DNA from: Paramixta manurensis
GTDB taxonomy: Bacteria > Pseudomonadota > Gammaproteobacteria > Enterobacterales > Enterobacteriaceae
Length of the DNA stretch: 64,000 bases
Direction of reading: 5' to 3'
NCBI RefSeq assembly: GCF_013285385.1
Contig: NZ_CP054212.1
Span: forward strand, 2,294,001 to 2,358,000
Shown here in pieces: positions 1-8,048 of the stretch. Under the pieces are notes generated by a model, which worked only from the letters and a program-made list of their open reading frames with translations, was not told the origin of the DNA and searched no databases. How positions within the stretch are numbered: the stretch's first letter is position 1; each line of letters starts with the position of its first letter. Made by a program: the position numbers and the translations under genes.

Positions 1-83
1 CCTGCGTGTTTACCGGGTTGTTGTCGATCCCACTGTGGTATTGGTTTTTAGGCGAAAAAGAGTCTGAACAGGCGTAATACGTT

Positions 84-108
84 GCATGGCCGGTGGAACC
101 GGCCATGC
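84..108. other. Stem-loop downstream of the first transporter gene
   Basis: A perfect 10-bp inverted repeat (GCATGGCCGG / CCGGCCATGC) with a 5-nt loop lies just past the stop codon of the minus-strand MFS gene. No T-run follows on either strand, so it is not a clear Rho-independent terminator. It may protect the 3' end of the mRNA. Confidence 0.5.
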
Positions 109-122
109 CCCTCCGCGTTCGA

Positions 123-1439
123 TTACTCGTTCCTCTGTCCGGCCATTTCCGGTATGGGATCTTTTAAAATTAAACCGTACGCGATTGCCCCAACCAGCAA
201 CATTACCGCGCCGGAAAGGAACACCAGCGTAAAACTCCCGGTACGATCGAGAATCAACCCGGCTAATACCGGCGCCAGCGCCGCGCCGATAAAACCGCCA
301 AAGTTCTGAATTGACCCTAATGATCCCACCGATCCTGGTGGCGCTACATCGGTTGCTAACACCCAAATAACGCCGGACGGCAGTTGAGCGCCAAAATAAC
401 CAAGGGTTAACAACAGTACGGATAAAAACGTACTATGGATAAAGGGCACTGGCGCAACCGCACAAGCCGCTAATAATGCTCCGCCCACGATAACCGTTTT
501 GCGCGCCCGAATGGTTGCTACTCCTTTGCGTATCAAGGCATCGGAAATCCAGCCGCCGACCAGTACGCCAATGATGCCTGCAAGATACGGTATGGCGGCA
601 ATCCAGCCGGTATTCATTAAGCTGAGATGGCGTTCCTGTTCCAGGTAACGCGGTAACCAGGAAAGGTAGATCCACACGGTAAAGTAAATGCCAAAACAGC
701 CGACAATCATCCCCCAGGTTGAGCGCTCTTTAAATAACGAACGCCACGAGCGCGAGATGCCAGGCGTATCACCCGTCGCCATTTCGCCCTGCGTTTTAAG
801 ATCCTGTTGCTCGTGCGCTTCGGGTTCGCGGTACATTTTCAGCCAAACCAGCAACACCACTAAGCCTACAATACCAATCACCACAAACATGCTACGCCAG
901 CCAAGGGTGACCAACAGAATGGTTAAAATAGGTGGCGCAATGGCATTAGCGATTTGTGAACCGGTGTTAAATACCGCCGTCGGCAGGCCACGTTCTTCTT
1001 TTGCGAACCAGGCGTTAGTCACTTTAATACCCGAGGTAAAAAACGGGGATTCCGCCACTCCCAACAAAACCCGCATCGCATACAGCAAACCAAAGCCGCT
1101 AGCCAAAGAACTGATAATGGTCACCAACGACCAACCGCCTGCGGCCCAGGCGAACATCTTTTTCGGGCCGAAACGATCAACCAGCCAGCCTGCAGGAAGA
1201 TTAGCCAGCGCGTAAGGCCAGAGGAAAGCCGAAAGCAATAATCCCATTTGGAATGAAGATAACCCAAACTCTGCGGCGATAGTGGAGTTGGCGATGCTGA
1301 GATTCGCGCGGTCAAGATAGTTGGTCACCGCCGCCAGCAAAATAATTAACACCAGATACCAACGCAACCGGCTCCCCGCAATATGCGGACGAGCCGGGGA
1401 CTGAATCCGCGCGGGCGCGGCAGGATAAGATTTTCTCAT
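123..1439 (-). CDS. MFS transporter, anion:cation symporter type
   Basis: This is an inner-membrane secondary transporter of about 438 residues with the usual 12 hydrophobic segments. The first segment is followed by YLDRANLSIA and the loop between helices 2 and 3 carries WLVDRFGPKK, both typical of the anion:cation symporter (phthalate/galactonate) MFS branch that moves organic or sugar acids. It ends the operon dhaK-dhaL-dapA-MFS, 83 nt after the aldolase gene, so it probably imports the substrate. The ATG at 1439 was preferred because a GGA lies about 9 nt upstream; an upstream TTG at 1472 would add 11 residues. The substrate is inferred from context only. Confidence 0.85.
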   Translation of the reverse strand: MRKSYPAAPARIQSPARPHIAGSRLRWYLVLIILLAAVTNYLDRANLSIANSTIAAEFGLSSFQMGLLLSAFLWPYALANLPAGWLVDRFGPKKMFAWAAGGWSLVTIISSLASGFGLLYAMRVLLGVAESPFFTSGIKVTNAWFAKEERGLPTAVFNTGSQIANAIAPPILTILLVTLGWRSMFVVIGIVGLVVLLVWLKMYREPEAHEQQDLKTQGEMATGDTPGISRSWRSLFKERSTWGMIVGCFGIYFTVWIYLSWLPRYLEQERHLSLMNTGWIAAIPYLAGIIGVLVGGWISDALIRKGVATIRARKTVIVGGALLAACAVAPVPFIHSTFLSVLLLTLGYFGAQLPSGVIWVLATDVAPPGSVGSLGSIQNFGGFIGAALAPVLAGLILDRTGSFTLVFLSGAVMLLVGAIAYGLILKDPIPEMAGQRNE

Positions 1440-1522
1440 TATGGTCATCCACAGCGGCACCATGCCGCTCAATCAAAAGAGAAGGTTTCCGGCACGACAG
1501 CCCAACGTGCGCAACAATATGG

Positions 1523-2425
1523 TCAGACTAATCCCGCCTCCTGCTCCAGGATGGTTAACTGATTGATCAGGTCGGCGGCGGCCTCAGGGCTTAAATCACG
1601 CTGTGGCGCGCGCATTGAGCCGGCGGCGATCCCACGATGCGCCAGACCCGCTTTAAAAAAGGCCATATTGCTGCCATTGCGTAGCGTTTCACAGAAGCGG
1701 TTGGCGCGCCGCTGCGCCCGGCGCGCGGCATCAATATCACCATCTTGCCAGGCTTTCCAAACCGCGATAAAAGGCTCGGGGTACACGCAAGAAACGCCAG
1801 ATACCACGCCATCACATCCCATCGCTAGCGCAGGCAAGAATAGCCGGTCGGCTCCCACCACCACGGAAAAAGTTTCCTGATTCAGCGTGAGATAGTGATT
1901 AACTGTCAGATAGTCGGGATAACTGTATTTGATACCAACCACATTCGGGCAACGATCGGCAACACGTTGTGCCACTTCCGCGCTCAGGTTGTTGGCGGCG
2001 CACTGCGGAATATTGTAGAGATACACAGGGAAGTCTTCCGGCACCGATTGGGCTACGTTGATAAAGTAATGCGCCAGTTCTTCATCCGTGGCGCCGAAAA
2101 ACGCCGGGGTTACCACACCGATCCCATCCGCGCCGCTGTGCCAGGCATGTTGCGCCAGCGCCAATGTTTCACGCTGCGTCATGGCACCGACGTGGATATA
2201 CACCGTCGCTCGTCGATCATTCTGTTTGATGACGGTTTCCGCTACCTGCTTACGCTCCTGCTCGCTCAGCCGCAACATCTCGCCAGTGGTGCCCAACGGA
2301 TAAAGGCAGTGCACGCCTTTCGTCACTAAAAAATCGGTAAGCTGCGCGATGGCCGCCAGATCAACGGCGCCATCGGCGGCGAACGGTGTCACCATCGCGG
2401 TCGTAATGCCTGTTAGCTTTTTCAT
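1523..2425 (-). CDS. DapA-family aldolase/synthase
   Basis: A 300-residue class I (Schiff-base) TIM-barrel lyase of the dihydrodipicolinate synthase family. The sequence shows the GTTGE motif, the tyrosine of YLYNIPQ and the Schiff-base lysine in VGIKYSYPD. The family includes DapA, N-acetylneuraminate lyase and 2-keto-3-deoxy sugar-acid aldolases, which release or condense pyruvate. Its start overlaps the dhaL stop by 4 nt (ATGA), and it sits with a dihydroxyacetone-type kinase and an organic-acid transporter. A catabolic 2-keto-3-deoxy acid aldolase is therefore more likely than lysine biosynthesis. Exact substrate unknown. Confidence 0.9.
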   Translation of the reverse strand: MKKLTGITTAMVTPFAADGAVDLAAIAQLTDFLVTKGVHCLYPLGTTGEMLRLSEQERKQVAETVIKQNDRRATVYIHVGAMTQRETLALAQHAWHSGADGIGVVTPAFFGATDEELAHYFINVAQSVPEDFPVYLYNIPQCAANNLSAEVAQRVADRCPNVVGIKYSYPDYLTVNHYLTLNQETFSVVVGADRLFLPALAMGCDGVVSGVSCVYPEPFIAVWKAWQDGDIDAARRAQRRANRFCETLRNGSNMAFFKAGLAHRGIAAGSMRAPQRDLSPEAAADLINQLTILEQEAGLV

Positions 2426-3078
2426 TTTTCCCCCTGTTGAAGGTTGTCAACAAATTGCCGCAACTGTTCAAAAAGCAATAACGCCACACTACCGCCCGCA
2501 TCGGGCAGCCCCAGACTTTTTTCACCAAACACTGCCGCTTTACCGTGCTGCGGTAACATGGTGCGTGTCGCCTGAAGTCCTTGCCGTGCGGCCTGTTCCG
2601 CCGCCACGACTGCGTGGGCCAGGCTGTCCTGCTGGCGAGCGCTTTCTCGCAATGCTTCAACTGCCGGCAATAGCACGTCAACCACCGTTTTATCGCCGGG
2701 TTGCGCTCCGCCTCGGGCCTGAATCCCCGCGGCGAAAGCGCTAAATAGCTGCGCCAGCGCCGGAACATCGAGCCGCAATAGTTGCTCATCCAGCGCTTTG
2801 CCGCCGCGCAAAAAACCGGTCGCCATCAGCGTTCCCATGGTTGACGGCGCCGCTTTGGCCATCGCCATTCCCCATTGAACCAGGCATTGCGCCGGGGTAT
2901 GCGTTTCCGACAAAGGCAACGCCGCCGCCGCGCGGAACGCTTTACTCATGGTTAAACCAAGGTCGCCATCGCCCACCTGTTGATCTAACTCAATTAGGCT
3001 AGACTTCTGCCGCTCAATCTCTGCTGCCCAAACCGCCATTAGCGCCCGACAAGCGGTAGCATCAAGATGGGTTACCAT
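2422..3078 (-). CDS. dhaL: Dihydroxyacetone kinase-type subunit L (ADP/ATP-binding)
   Basis: A 218-residue DhaL-domain protein, the nucleotide-binding half of two-part dihydroxyacetone-type kinases. The Mg-binding aspartates are visible in DQQVGDGDLG near residue 40. The ATG at 3078 lies inside the last codons of dhaK (17-nt overlap), implying translational coupling; a longer frame reaching 3159 has no support. No PTS component (DhaM) is encoded nearby, so it may use ATP directly or borrow a DhaM from elsewhere. Substrates of such kinases include dihydroxyacetone, erythrulose and related keto-sugars; here it is not determined. Confidence 0.88.
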   Translation of the reverse strand: MVTHLDATACRALMAVWAAEIERQKSSLIELDQQVGDGDLGLTMSKAFRAAAALPLSETHTPAQCLVQWGMAMAKAAPSTMGTLMATGFLRGGKALDEQLLRLDVPALAQLFSAFAAGIQARGGAQPGDKTVVDVLLPAVEALRESARQQDSLAHAVVAAEQAARQGLQATRTMLPQHGKAAVFGEKSLGLPDAGGSVALLLFEQLRQFVDNLQQGEK

Positions 3079-4093
3079 GTTCCCCCTCCGTAATGGCGAA
3101 TTGTGTAAAAAAGGGCGTATGAGCCGGTTGGGCCAGATAACCCCGTAACTCAGCGTCAACCCGACAGAGAGAGAGTGAAAAGCCAGTCATCTCCATCGCA
3201 GTCGCGAATTCGCCGCACCAGACATGGAAAACCTGAATCCCCTGTTCGGCTAATCGTCGATGAATATGGCGATAGAGAATATAGAGTTCATCCTGCGGCG
3301 TGGCGCCGAGGCCGTTGATGAGTACCGCTACGCTATCGCCAGGTGCAAAGGTCAATTCAGCCAGCAAGATAGGCAGCAAACGATCGACCACAATGTTGGC
3401 ATCGGCTTGCGCTTCTTGTGCAATACCGGGTTCGCCATGGATCCCCATGCCAACCTCCATCACTCCTTCTGCTACGCTAAAGGCCGGTTTACCCACTTCA
3501 GGAATAATGCAGGGCGTCAACGCAACGCCGAGGCTTTTGGTGGCCGCGCCGGTTTTTTCCGCGAGGCGAACCACTTCATCGAGTGCAAGCCCTTGCGCCG
3601 CCGCTGCTCCGGCGACTTTGTATTGAAAAAAAATTCCCGCAACGCCGCGTCGTTTATCATGCCGCTCAGCCGGGGCCGATCCGACATCATCAGCCCCAAC
3701 AACCGTGCGGGTCGTAATATCGTCAAACTCGGCCAACTCCGCAGCCATGCCGAAATTAATAAGATCGCCGGTATAATTGCCGAAAAGATAGAGCACCCCG
3801 GCGCCCCGATCGACAGCCTTGGTGACGTTCAGAATCTGCTCGGCAGAGGGCGACTGAAAAACATCGCCAACCGCGCAGCCATCCAACATGCCTTCGCCGA
3901 CATAACCAAGGAACAGCGGTAGATGGCCGGAGCCTCCGCCGGTCACTATCGCCACTTTGCCACTAACCTGACGTGCGGCGACAAGGCAGTGAACATCATC
4001 ATTGACGTAGCGTAACTGCCGTGGATGAGCCAGATAAATGCCTTCAAGCATCTCGGTGACGTAATCACTTGGCTGATTGATAAATTTTTTCAT
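3062..4093 (-). CDS. dhaK: Dihydroxyacetone kinase-type subunit K (substrate-binding)
   Basis: A 343-residue DhaK-domain protein that holds the keto-sugar covalently on a histidine. The glycine-rich VTGGGSGHLPLFLGY segment and the MGIHGEPG motif with the hemiaminal-forming His are both intact. The ATG at 4093 follows a GGGAG Shine-Dalgarno and matches the usual family start. It is the first gene of the operon running to the MFS transporter, and the CRP site and repeats upstream are its likely control region. In combination with a DapA-type aldolase the phosphorylated product probably enters central metabolism as a triose or tetrose phosphate (inference). Confidence 0.9.
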   Translation of the reverse strand: MKKFINQPSDYVTEMLEGIYLAHPRQLRYVNDDVHCLVAARQVSGKVAIVTGGGSGHLPLFLGYVGEGMLDGCAVGDVFQSPSAEQILNVTKAVDRGAGVLYLFGNYTGDLINFGMAAELAEFDDITTRTVVGADDVGSAPAERHDKRRGVAGIFFQYKVAGAAAAQGLALDEVVRLAEKTGAATKSLGVALTPCIIPEVGKPAFSVAEGVMEVGMGIHGEPGIAQEAQADANIVVDRLLPILLAELTFAPGDSVAVLINGLGATPQDELYILYRHIHRRLAEQGIQVFHVWCGEFATAMEMTGFSLSLCRVDAELRGYLAQPAHTPFFTQFAITEGEHGNPS

Positions 4094-4164
4094 GCCCGCT
4101 CCCGTTGAACCATCGACTAACCTGGCGTGCGATAAATAATGGGAGGCAAGCATTTCAGCGGTAA

Positions 4165-4186
4165 ACTAAAATTTTACTAAAATTTA
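4165..4186. promoter_or_regulatory. Adjacent 11-bp direct repeat in the dhaK/lacI-type intergenic region
   Basis: Two back-to-back copies of ACTAAAATTT followed by T or A lie 72 to 93 bp upstream of dhaK. The 11-bp period equals one helical turn, so both copies face the same side of the DNA. This could be part of an operator for the divergent LacI-type regulator, although LacI-family operators are usually CG-centred palindromes. Confidence 0.4.
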
Positions 4187-4202
4187 ACCTCAGATTTTAA
4201 TT

Positions 4203-4218
4203 TGTGAGTCACATCACA
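4203..4218. promoter_or_regulatory. CRP-cAMP binding site
   Basis: TGTGA-GTCACA-TCACA matches both CRP half-sites exactly with the canonical 6-bp spacer. It lies between the divergent dhaK operon and the LacI-type gene. Catabolite control of the operon is the expected role. Confidence 0.85.
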
Positions 4219-4301
4219 GGCCGCTTTCCGTTTCACTGCCTACACTGCACAAGACAAATTAAATCCTTTGGTAGTGCTTTATTGCTGTTAGGGAAAACTG
4301 A

Positions 4302-5360
4302 ATGGCGAAAATAAAAGATATTGCGCAACGCGCCGGAGTTTCATTAAGTGCGGTTTCGATTGCATTAAATGGCAAACCGGGATTAAGCGTTGCCACGCGT
4401 GAGCGTATTTTGACGCTGGCGCATGAGTTAAATTATCAATCAGCCAGTAAGAAAACGCACAAAGGTACGTTACGGTTTTTAAAAATCGCGCTGCATGGCA
4501 ATACGGTAAATGATGCGCACCAGCTATTTATTAGTGGCTATATCGACGGTATGTTAGAACAAGCCAGTCAGGCCGGGTTTACGCTAGAAGTGGTCAGTTA
4601 TCAGGGGATTAGCGTAGAGGATATGGTTAGCCGCGAAAGTCGCATGCCGCCGGTTAGCGGCTTAGTGATTTTGGGTACCGAGTTTGAACAACATGATTTT
4701 CAGCCGTTACGTCGCTTAACCACTCCTTTTGTTATTATCGATAATGTTAATGACTTTTTGCCGTATGATTTCATTAACATGAATAACCGTAGTGCGGTAT
4801 ATAAAATATTACAGCATTTTCAGCGACGCGGATTAACGCACATTGGCTTAATTACCAGTGATGCTCATACCCCTAATTTCAAGCAACGTGAACAGGCATT
4901 TATAGAGTTAATTTCGCAAACTAATTTATTATTTCAACCGCATGACATCATTCGCGTCAACTCAACGCGAGACGATGCCTGTCGAACAATGACGCAATTA
5001 TTACAGGATAACCATCCATTAGCGGAGGGGTATTTTTGTGTTAATGACATTATCGCCAGCGGCTGTATTAAGGCGTTGAAGGCACACCATATTGCGGTGC
5101 CGGAACGGGTATCTTTTATTGGCTTTGACGATCTACCTATTTCGGCGGTGATGGATCCGCCGCTGACCACTATTCAGGTATTTAACAGCAAAATAGGCGC
5201 AGCAGCCATTGAGGTACTACTCAAGCGCCTCAGCGCGCCCCCGGCCCGTGCCAGTATTAACGTGCTGATCTGCGGTGAGCTGATTCGCCGTGAGAGCGTC
5301 AGGCGCAATAACGAGCCGTTGAACACTAGCGCTGAAGCGTTTGGTTGTAACCGACGCTAA
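4302..5360 (+). CDS. LacI-family transcriptional regulator
   Basis: A 352-residue repressor-type regulator. Residues 2-24 form the LacI helix-turn-helix (KIKDIAQRAGVSLSAVSIALN), followed by the hinge and a periplasmic-binding-protein-like ligand domain; the segment FIGFDDLPISAVMDPPLTTI is the conserved C-terminal effector-domain signature. It is divergent from the dhaK-dhaL-dapA-MFS operon across a CRP site and most likely represses that operon until the substrate or an intermediate binds. Its 3' end overlaps the convergent yghW gene by 35 bp. Confidence 0.93.
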   Translation: MAKIKDIAQRAGVSLSAVSIALNGKPGLSVATRERILTLAHELNYQSASKKTHKGTLRFLKIALHGNTVNDAHQLFISGYIDGMLEQASQAGFTLEVVSYQGISVEDMVSRESRMPPVSGLVILGTEFEQHDFQPLRRLTTPFVIIDNVNDFLPYDFINMNNRSAVYKILQHFQRRGLTHIGLITSDAHTPNFKQREQAFIELISQTNLLFQPHDIIRVNSTRDDACRTMTQLLQDNHPLAEGYFCVNDIIASGCIKALKAHHIAVPERVSFIGFDDLPISAVMDPPLTTIQVFNSKIGAAAIEVLLKRLSAPPARASINVLICGELIRRESVRRNNEPLNTSAEAFGCNRR

Positions 5361-5619
5361 AGAATTTACGCGGCAAGGTGTTGGCGCTGTCGGAAAAAAA
5401 CTCCTCCATCAACTCCCCGCTCAGGCCGTAAGCACGGCAAAGCAGACCCGCTTTAAACGCTGCCTGGTTCTCGTCGCCGGAACTCTCGGCTAAATGGTGC
5501 GCATAGCCGAGAATAAAACCCCGTTTGTAATCCGAACAAAATTTTGACAGTGCCTCTGCCGGTTTGGCGTTATCCGCTCTCAAACCGGCCATTAACCCTT
5601 TACCGAAATGATTTTGCAT
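5326..5619 (-). CDS. yghW: DUF2623 family protein YghW
   Basis: A 97-residue protein that opens with NHFGKGLMAGL and contains YKRGFILGYAHHL, both closely matching E. coli YghW (DUF2623), which has the same length. Function is unknown. No signal peptide or membrane segment is visible. Its end overlaps the convergent LacI-type gene, and a 28-bp perfect palindrome with an embedded TATAAT-like sequence lies just upstream of the start. Confidence 0.9.
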   Translation of the reverse strand: MQNHFGKGLMAGLRADNAKPAEALSKFCSDYKRGFILGYAHHLAESSGDENQAAFKAGLLCRAYGLSGELMEEFFSDSANTLPRKFFSVGYNQTLQR

Positions 5620-5633
5620 ATCAGGCCCACCCC

Positions 5634-5661
5634 TTCGTTATATAATCCATTATATAACGAA
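5634..5661. promoter_or_regulatory. 28-bp perfect palindrome at the yghW promoter
   Basis: The 13-bp arms TTCGTTATATAAT and ATTATATAACGAA are separated by CC, 15 bp upstream of the yghW start. On the minus strand the arm contains TATAAT, so the palindrome would overlap a -10 element. This is the geometry expected of an operator that blocks RNA polymerase. No T-run follows that would make it a terminator. Confidence 0.65.
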
Positions 5662-5724
5662 AATGAAGCAGGTGAACATACCTGGAAAGTTTTATCTTCG
5701 CCTGAAAAAGGCCTCTTTTGCGGC

Positions 5725-7416
5725 TCAGGAGAGATGGAAATCCTTTGCCGAATCCACCACCGGGATCACCACACCACTACGCACCACATAATCGCCAAAC
5801 CCTTCTCCGGCGGTGCGCCCACTCGCCCAACGTCCAATCAAATCATCAACTTCGTTTAGAATAGTATTGACGTCGATATTGTCGCGATACAGGCGCGGGA
5901 TGCGCGTTCCTTCGCGATTTCCGCCGATATACAAGCTATAGCGTCCCGGCGCGCGGCCAACCAGCCCCATTTCGGCCAACATTGCGCGCCCACAGCCATT
6001 TGGGCAGCCAGTAATACGGAAAATCAGCGCCTCGTCGGGTATACCATGCCGTTGTAAAAGCGTTTCCAGCGCCTGAATAAAGTCAGGCAACACCCGTTCA
6101 GCTTCCGCCATGGCTAAAGGGCAAGTCGGAAAGGAAACGCAGGCCATGGCGCTTTTACGCTGGGGCGACAACTCGTCACGCACCAGGCCGTAGCGGCGAG
6201 CCAACCCATCAATCTGTTCCCGATTAGTTTCGTCTACGCCGGCAATAATCAGGTTTTGGTTCGCCGTCAGACGAAAATCGCCGCGATGAATGCGGGCAAT
6301 TTCTGCGACACCACTTTTCAGGGGCGAATCCGCCTTATCCACTAAACGCCCGGAAGGAATAAATAACGTCAGATGATATTTGCCATCGACGCCCGCGACC
6401 CAACCAATGCGATCGCCGCGACCGGTGAACGCATACGCTTGCGCCGGTGCAAAGGTATGCCCGGAACGGCGTTCTACTTCAGCCTTGAACACCTCAACGC
6501 CAACACGCTCAAGCGTATATTTTGTTTTCGCATTGCGACGATTGGTTCGGTTGCCCCAGTCACGCTGCGTTGACACCACCGCTTCTGCCACCGCCAGCGT
6601 GGCTTCTGGCGCAATAAAACCAAACTCACTGGCTAACCGAGGCCAGGTTGAATTATCGCCTTGCGTCATTGCCAAACCACCGCCGACCAGCACGTTAAAT
6701 CCAATCAGTTTGCCCTGCTCGCCTATCGCCACGAAACTGAGATCGTTGGCATGCAGGTCAACATCATTTTGCGGAGGAATAACCACGGCGGTTTTAAATT
6801 TACGCGGCAGATAGCTGTTTCCCAATATCGGTTCCTCTTCCGGCTGCATGACCTTCTCTTTATCCAGCCAGACTTCGGCATACGCATTGGTACGTGGCAA
6901 CAGGTGCTCGGAGATTTTTTTCGCCCACTCATACGCTTGCTGATGAAGCGCCGATTCTACCGGGTTGGCGGTACAGAGTACGTTACGGTTCACGTCGCCG
7001 GCCGTGGCGCGAGAATCCAGCCCCAGCCGATGCAGAAGTTGATGAACCGGTTTGATGTTCTGTTTCAACACGCCATGAAACTGCACCGTCTGCCGGTTAG
7101 TAATCCGGATACTGCCATATTGGGTATGCTCACGCGCAAACTGATCGATCCCCAGCCATTGTTGTGGCGTAATGATGCCACCCGGTAGCCGGACGCGCAG
7201 CATCACGGTATGTAACGGCTCCAGCTTTTGCGCGACGCGCTCTTGTCGAATATCGCGATCATCTTGCTGATACATCCCATGGAAACGGATTAACTGAAAA
7301 TTATCACCGGTAAAGCCACCGGTTAGCGCATCCGCTAAATCGTCGCGAATCGTGCCTCTTAGCAAGTTACTTTCGCTTTTTAGACGTTCATTATCGGATA
7401 ATTTGTCATTACTCAC
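5725..7416 (-). CDS. cysI: Sulfite reductase hemoprotein beta-component
   Basis: About 563 residues, the normal CysI length, reducing sulfite to sulfide with siroheme and a 4Fe-4S cluster. The four cluster cysteines are present: ACVSFPTC (C-X5-C) and TGCPNGC (C-X3-C). The second GTG of the frame (7416) was preferred because GAGG lies 7 nt upstream; the GTG at 7422 is too close to it. Neither cysJ (flavoprotein) nor cysH is adjacent, unlike the normal cysJIH operon. Either this is a second, lone copy serving the organosulfur genes of this region, or the cys genes have been rearranged. Confidence 0.93.
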   Translation of the reverse strand: MSNDKLSDNERLKSESNLLRGTIRDDLADALTGGFTGDNFQLIRFHGMYQQDDRDIRQERVAQKLEPLHTVMLRVRLPGGIITPQQWLGIDQFAREHTQYGSIRITNRQTVQFHGVLKQNIKPVHQLLHRLGLDSRATAGDVNRNVLCTANPVESALHQQAYEWAKKISEHLLPRTNAYAEVWLDKEKVMQPEEEPILGNSYLPRKFKTAVVIPPQNDVDLHANDLSFVAIGEQGKLIGFNVLVGGGLAMTQGDNSTWPRLASEFGFIAPEATLAVAEAVVSTQRDWGNRTNRRNAKTKYTLERVGVEVFKAEVERRSGHTFAPAQAYAFTGRGDRIGWVAGVDGKYHLTLFIPSGRLVDKADSPLKSGVAEIARIHRGDFRLTANQNLIIAGVDETNREQIDGLARRYGLVRDELSPQRKSAMACVSFPTCPLAMAEAERVLPDFIQALETLLQRHGIPDEALIFRITGCPNGCGRAMLAEMGLVGRAPGRYSLYIGGNREGTRIPRLYRDNIDVNTILNEVDDLIGRWASGRTAGEGFGDYVVRSGVVIPVVDSAKDFHLS

Positions 7417-7676
7417 GGCCACACCTCATCTGCTTTTATCGTCAACGGCAGTGAAACATGGTCGTCGTGGTTTAAACAGCAACAGTCCGCGCCAATCAGG
7501 GCATAACAGCGTAATGCTTTTGCTATAAGCCATAACGCCATGTAATAAGGCCGATGAGAACAGAGGATGCTTTCCTGACCGCTTGCGTTTGGTGTCCTGC
7601 CACAATGTCTTCTACGCTTGTAACACACCCGAAGCCATTTGCGGCGGTACACCGCCCGTTGTCAGAAGGAGATGCG

Positions 7677-8027
7677 ATGAGACTGTTTACTTCCTTGCTT
7701 GCCGGTATCATTGGCATTGGCATTGGCGTCGCCCATGCCGCTGAGGATATTGACGCGCAAACCGGCAGTTATATTGCCAGCCTATGCGCTGTCGCTTCAC
7801 AAGAAAATGCGCCTACCTCCGCCGATGATTATGTGGCGCAGATTGAACGCGCGCAGGTACGTGGTCAATCGCCTTCCGCGATCAGTAAACCGACGTTTGA
7901 TCGCGATGAAGCCCATAAAGTCGCCACCGCATGGATGACGCTAAGCGATGAGGTCAAAAAGAGAACCCTGTTCAATCCGGCAGGTTGTGAATCGGCGGTA
8001 GCCGACGCCTGGAAAAAACAGTCGTAG
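7677..8027 (+). CDS. Small exported protein, unknown function
   Basis: A 116-residue protein with a cleavable signal peptide (hydrophobic LLAGIIGIGIGV, cleavage after AHA). The mature part is hydrophilic with two cysteines (SLCAVA and PAGCES) that could form a disulfide. The ATG at 7677 follows AGAAGGAG at good spacing; an upstream ATG in the same frame at 7554 would destroy the signal peptide. I do not recognise the family. It is monocistronic between cysI (divergent) and the N-acetyltransferase gene (convergent). Confidence 0.75.
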   Translation: MRLFTSLLAGIIGIGIGVAHAAEDIDAQTGSYIASLCAVASQENAPTSADDYVAQIERAQVRGQSPSAISKPTFDRDEAHKVATAWMTLSDEVKKRTLFNPAGCESAVADAWKKQS

Positions 8028-8048
8028 CGGCGTCATTAAGTGACAATG

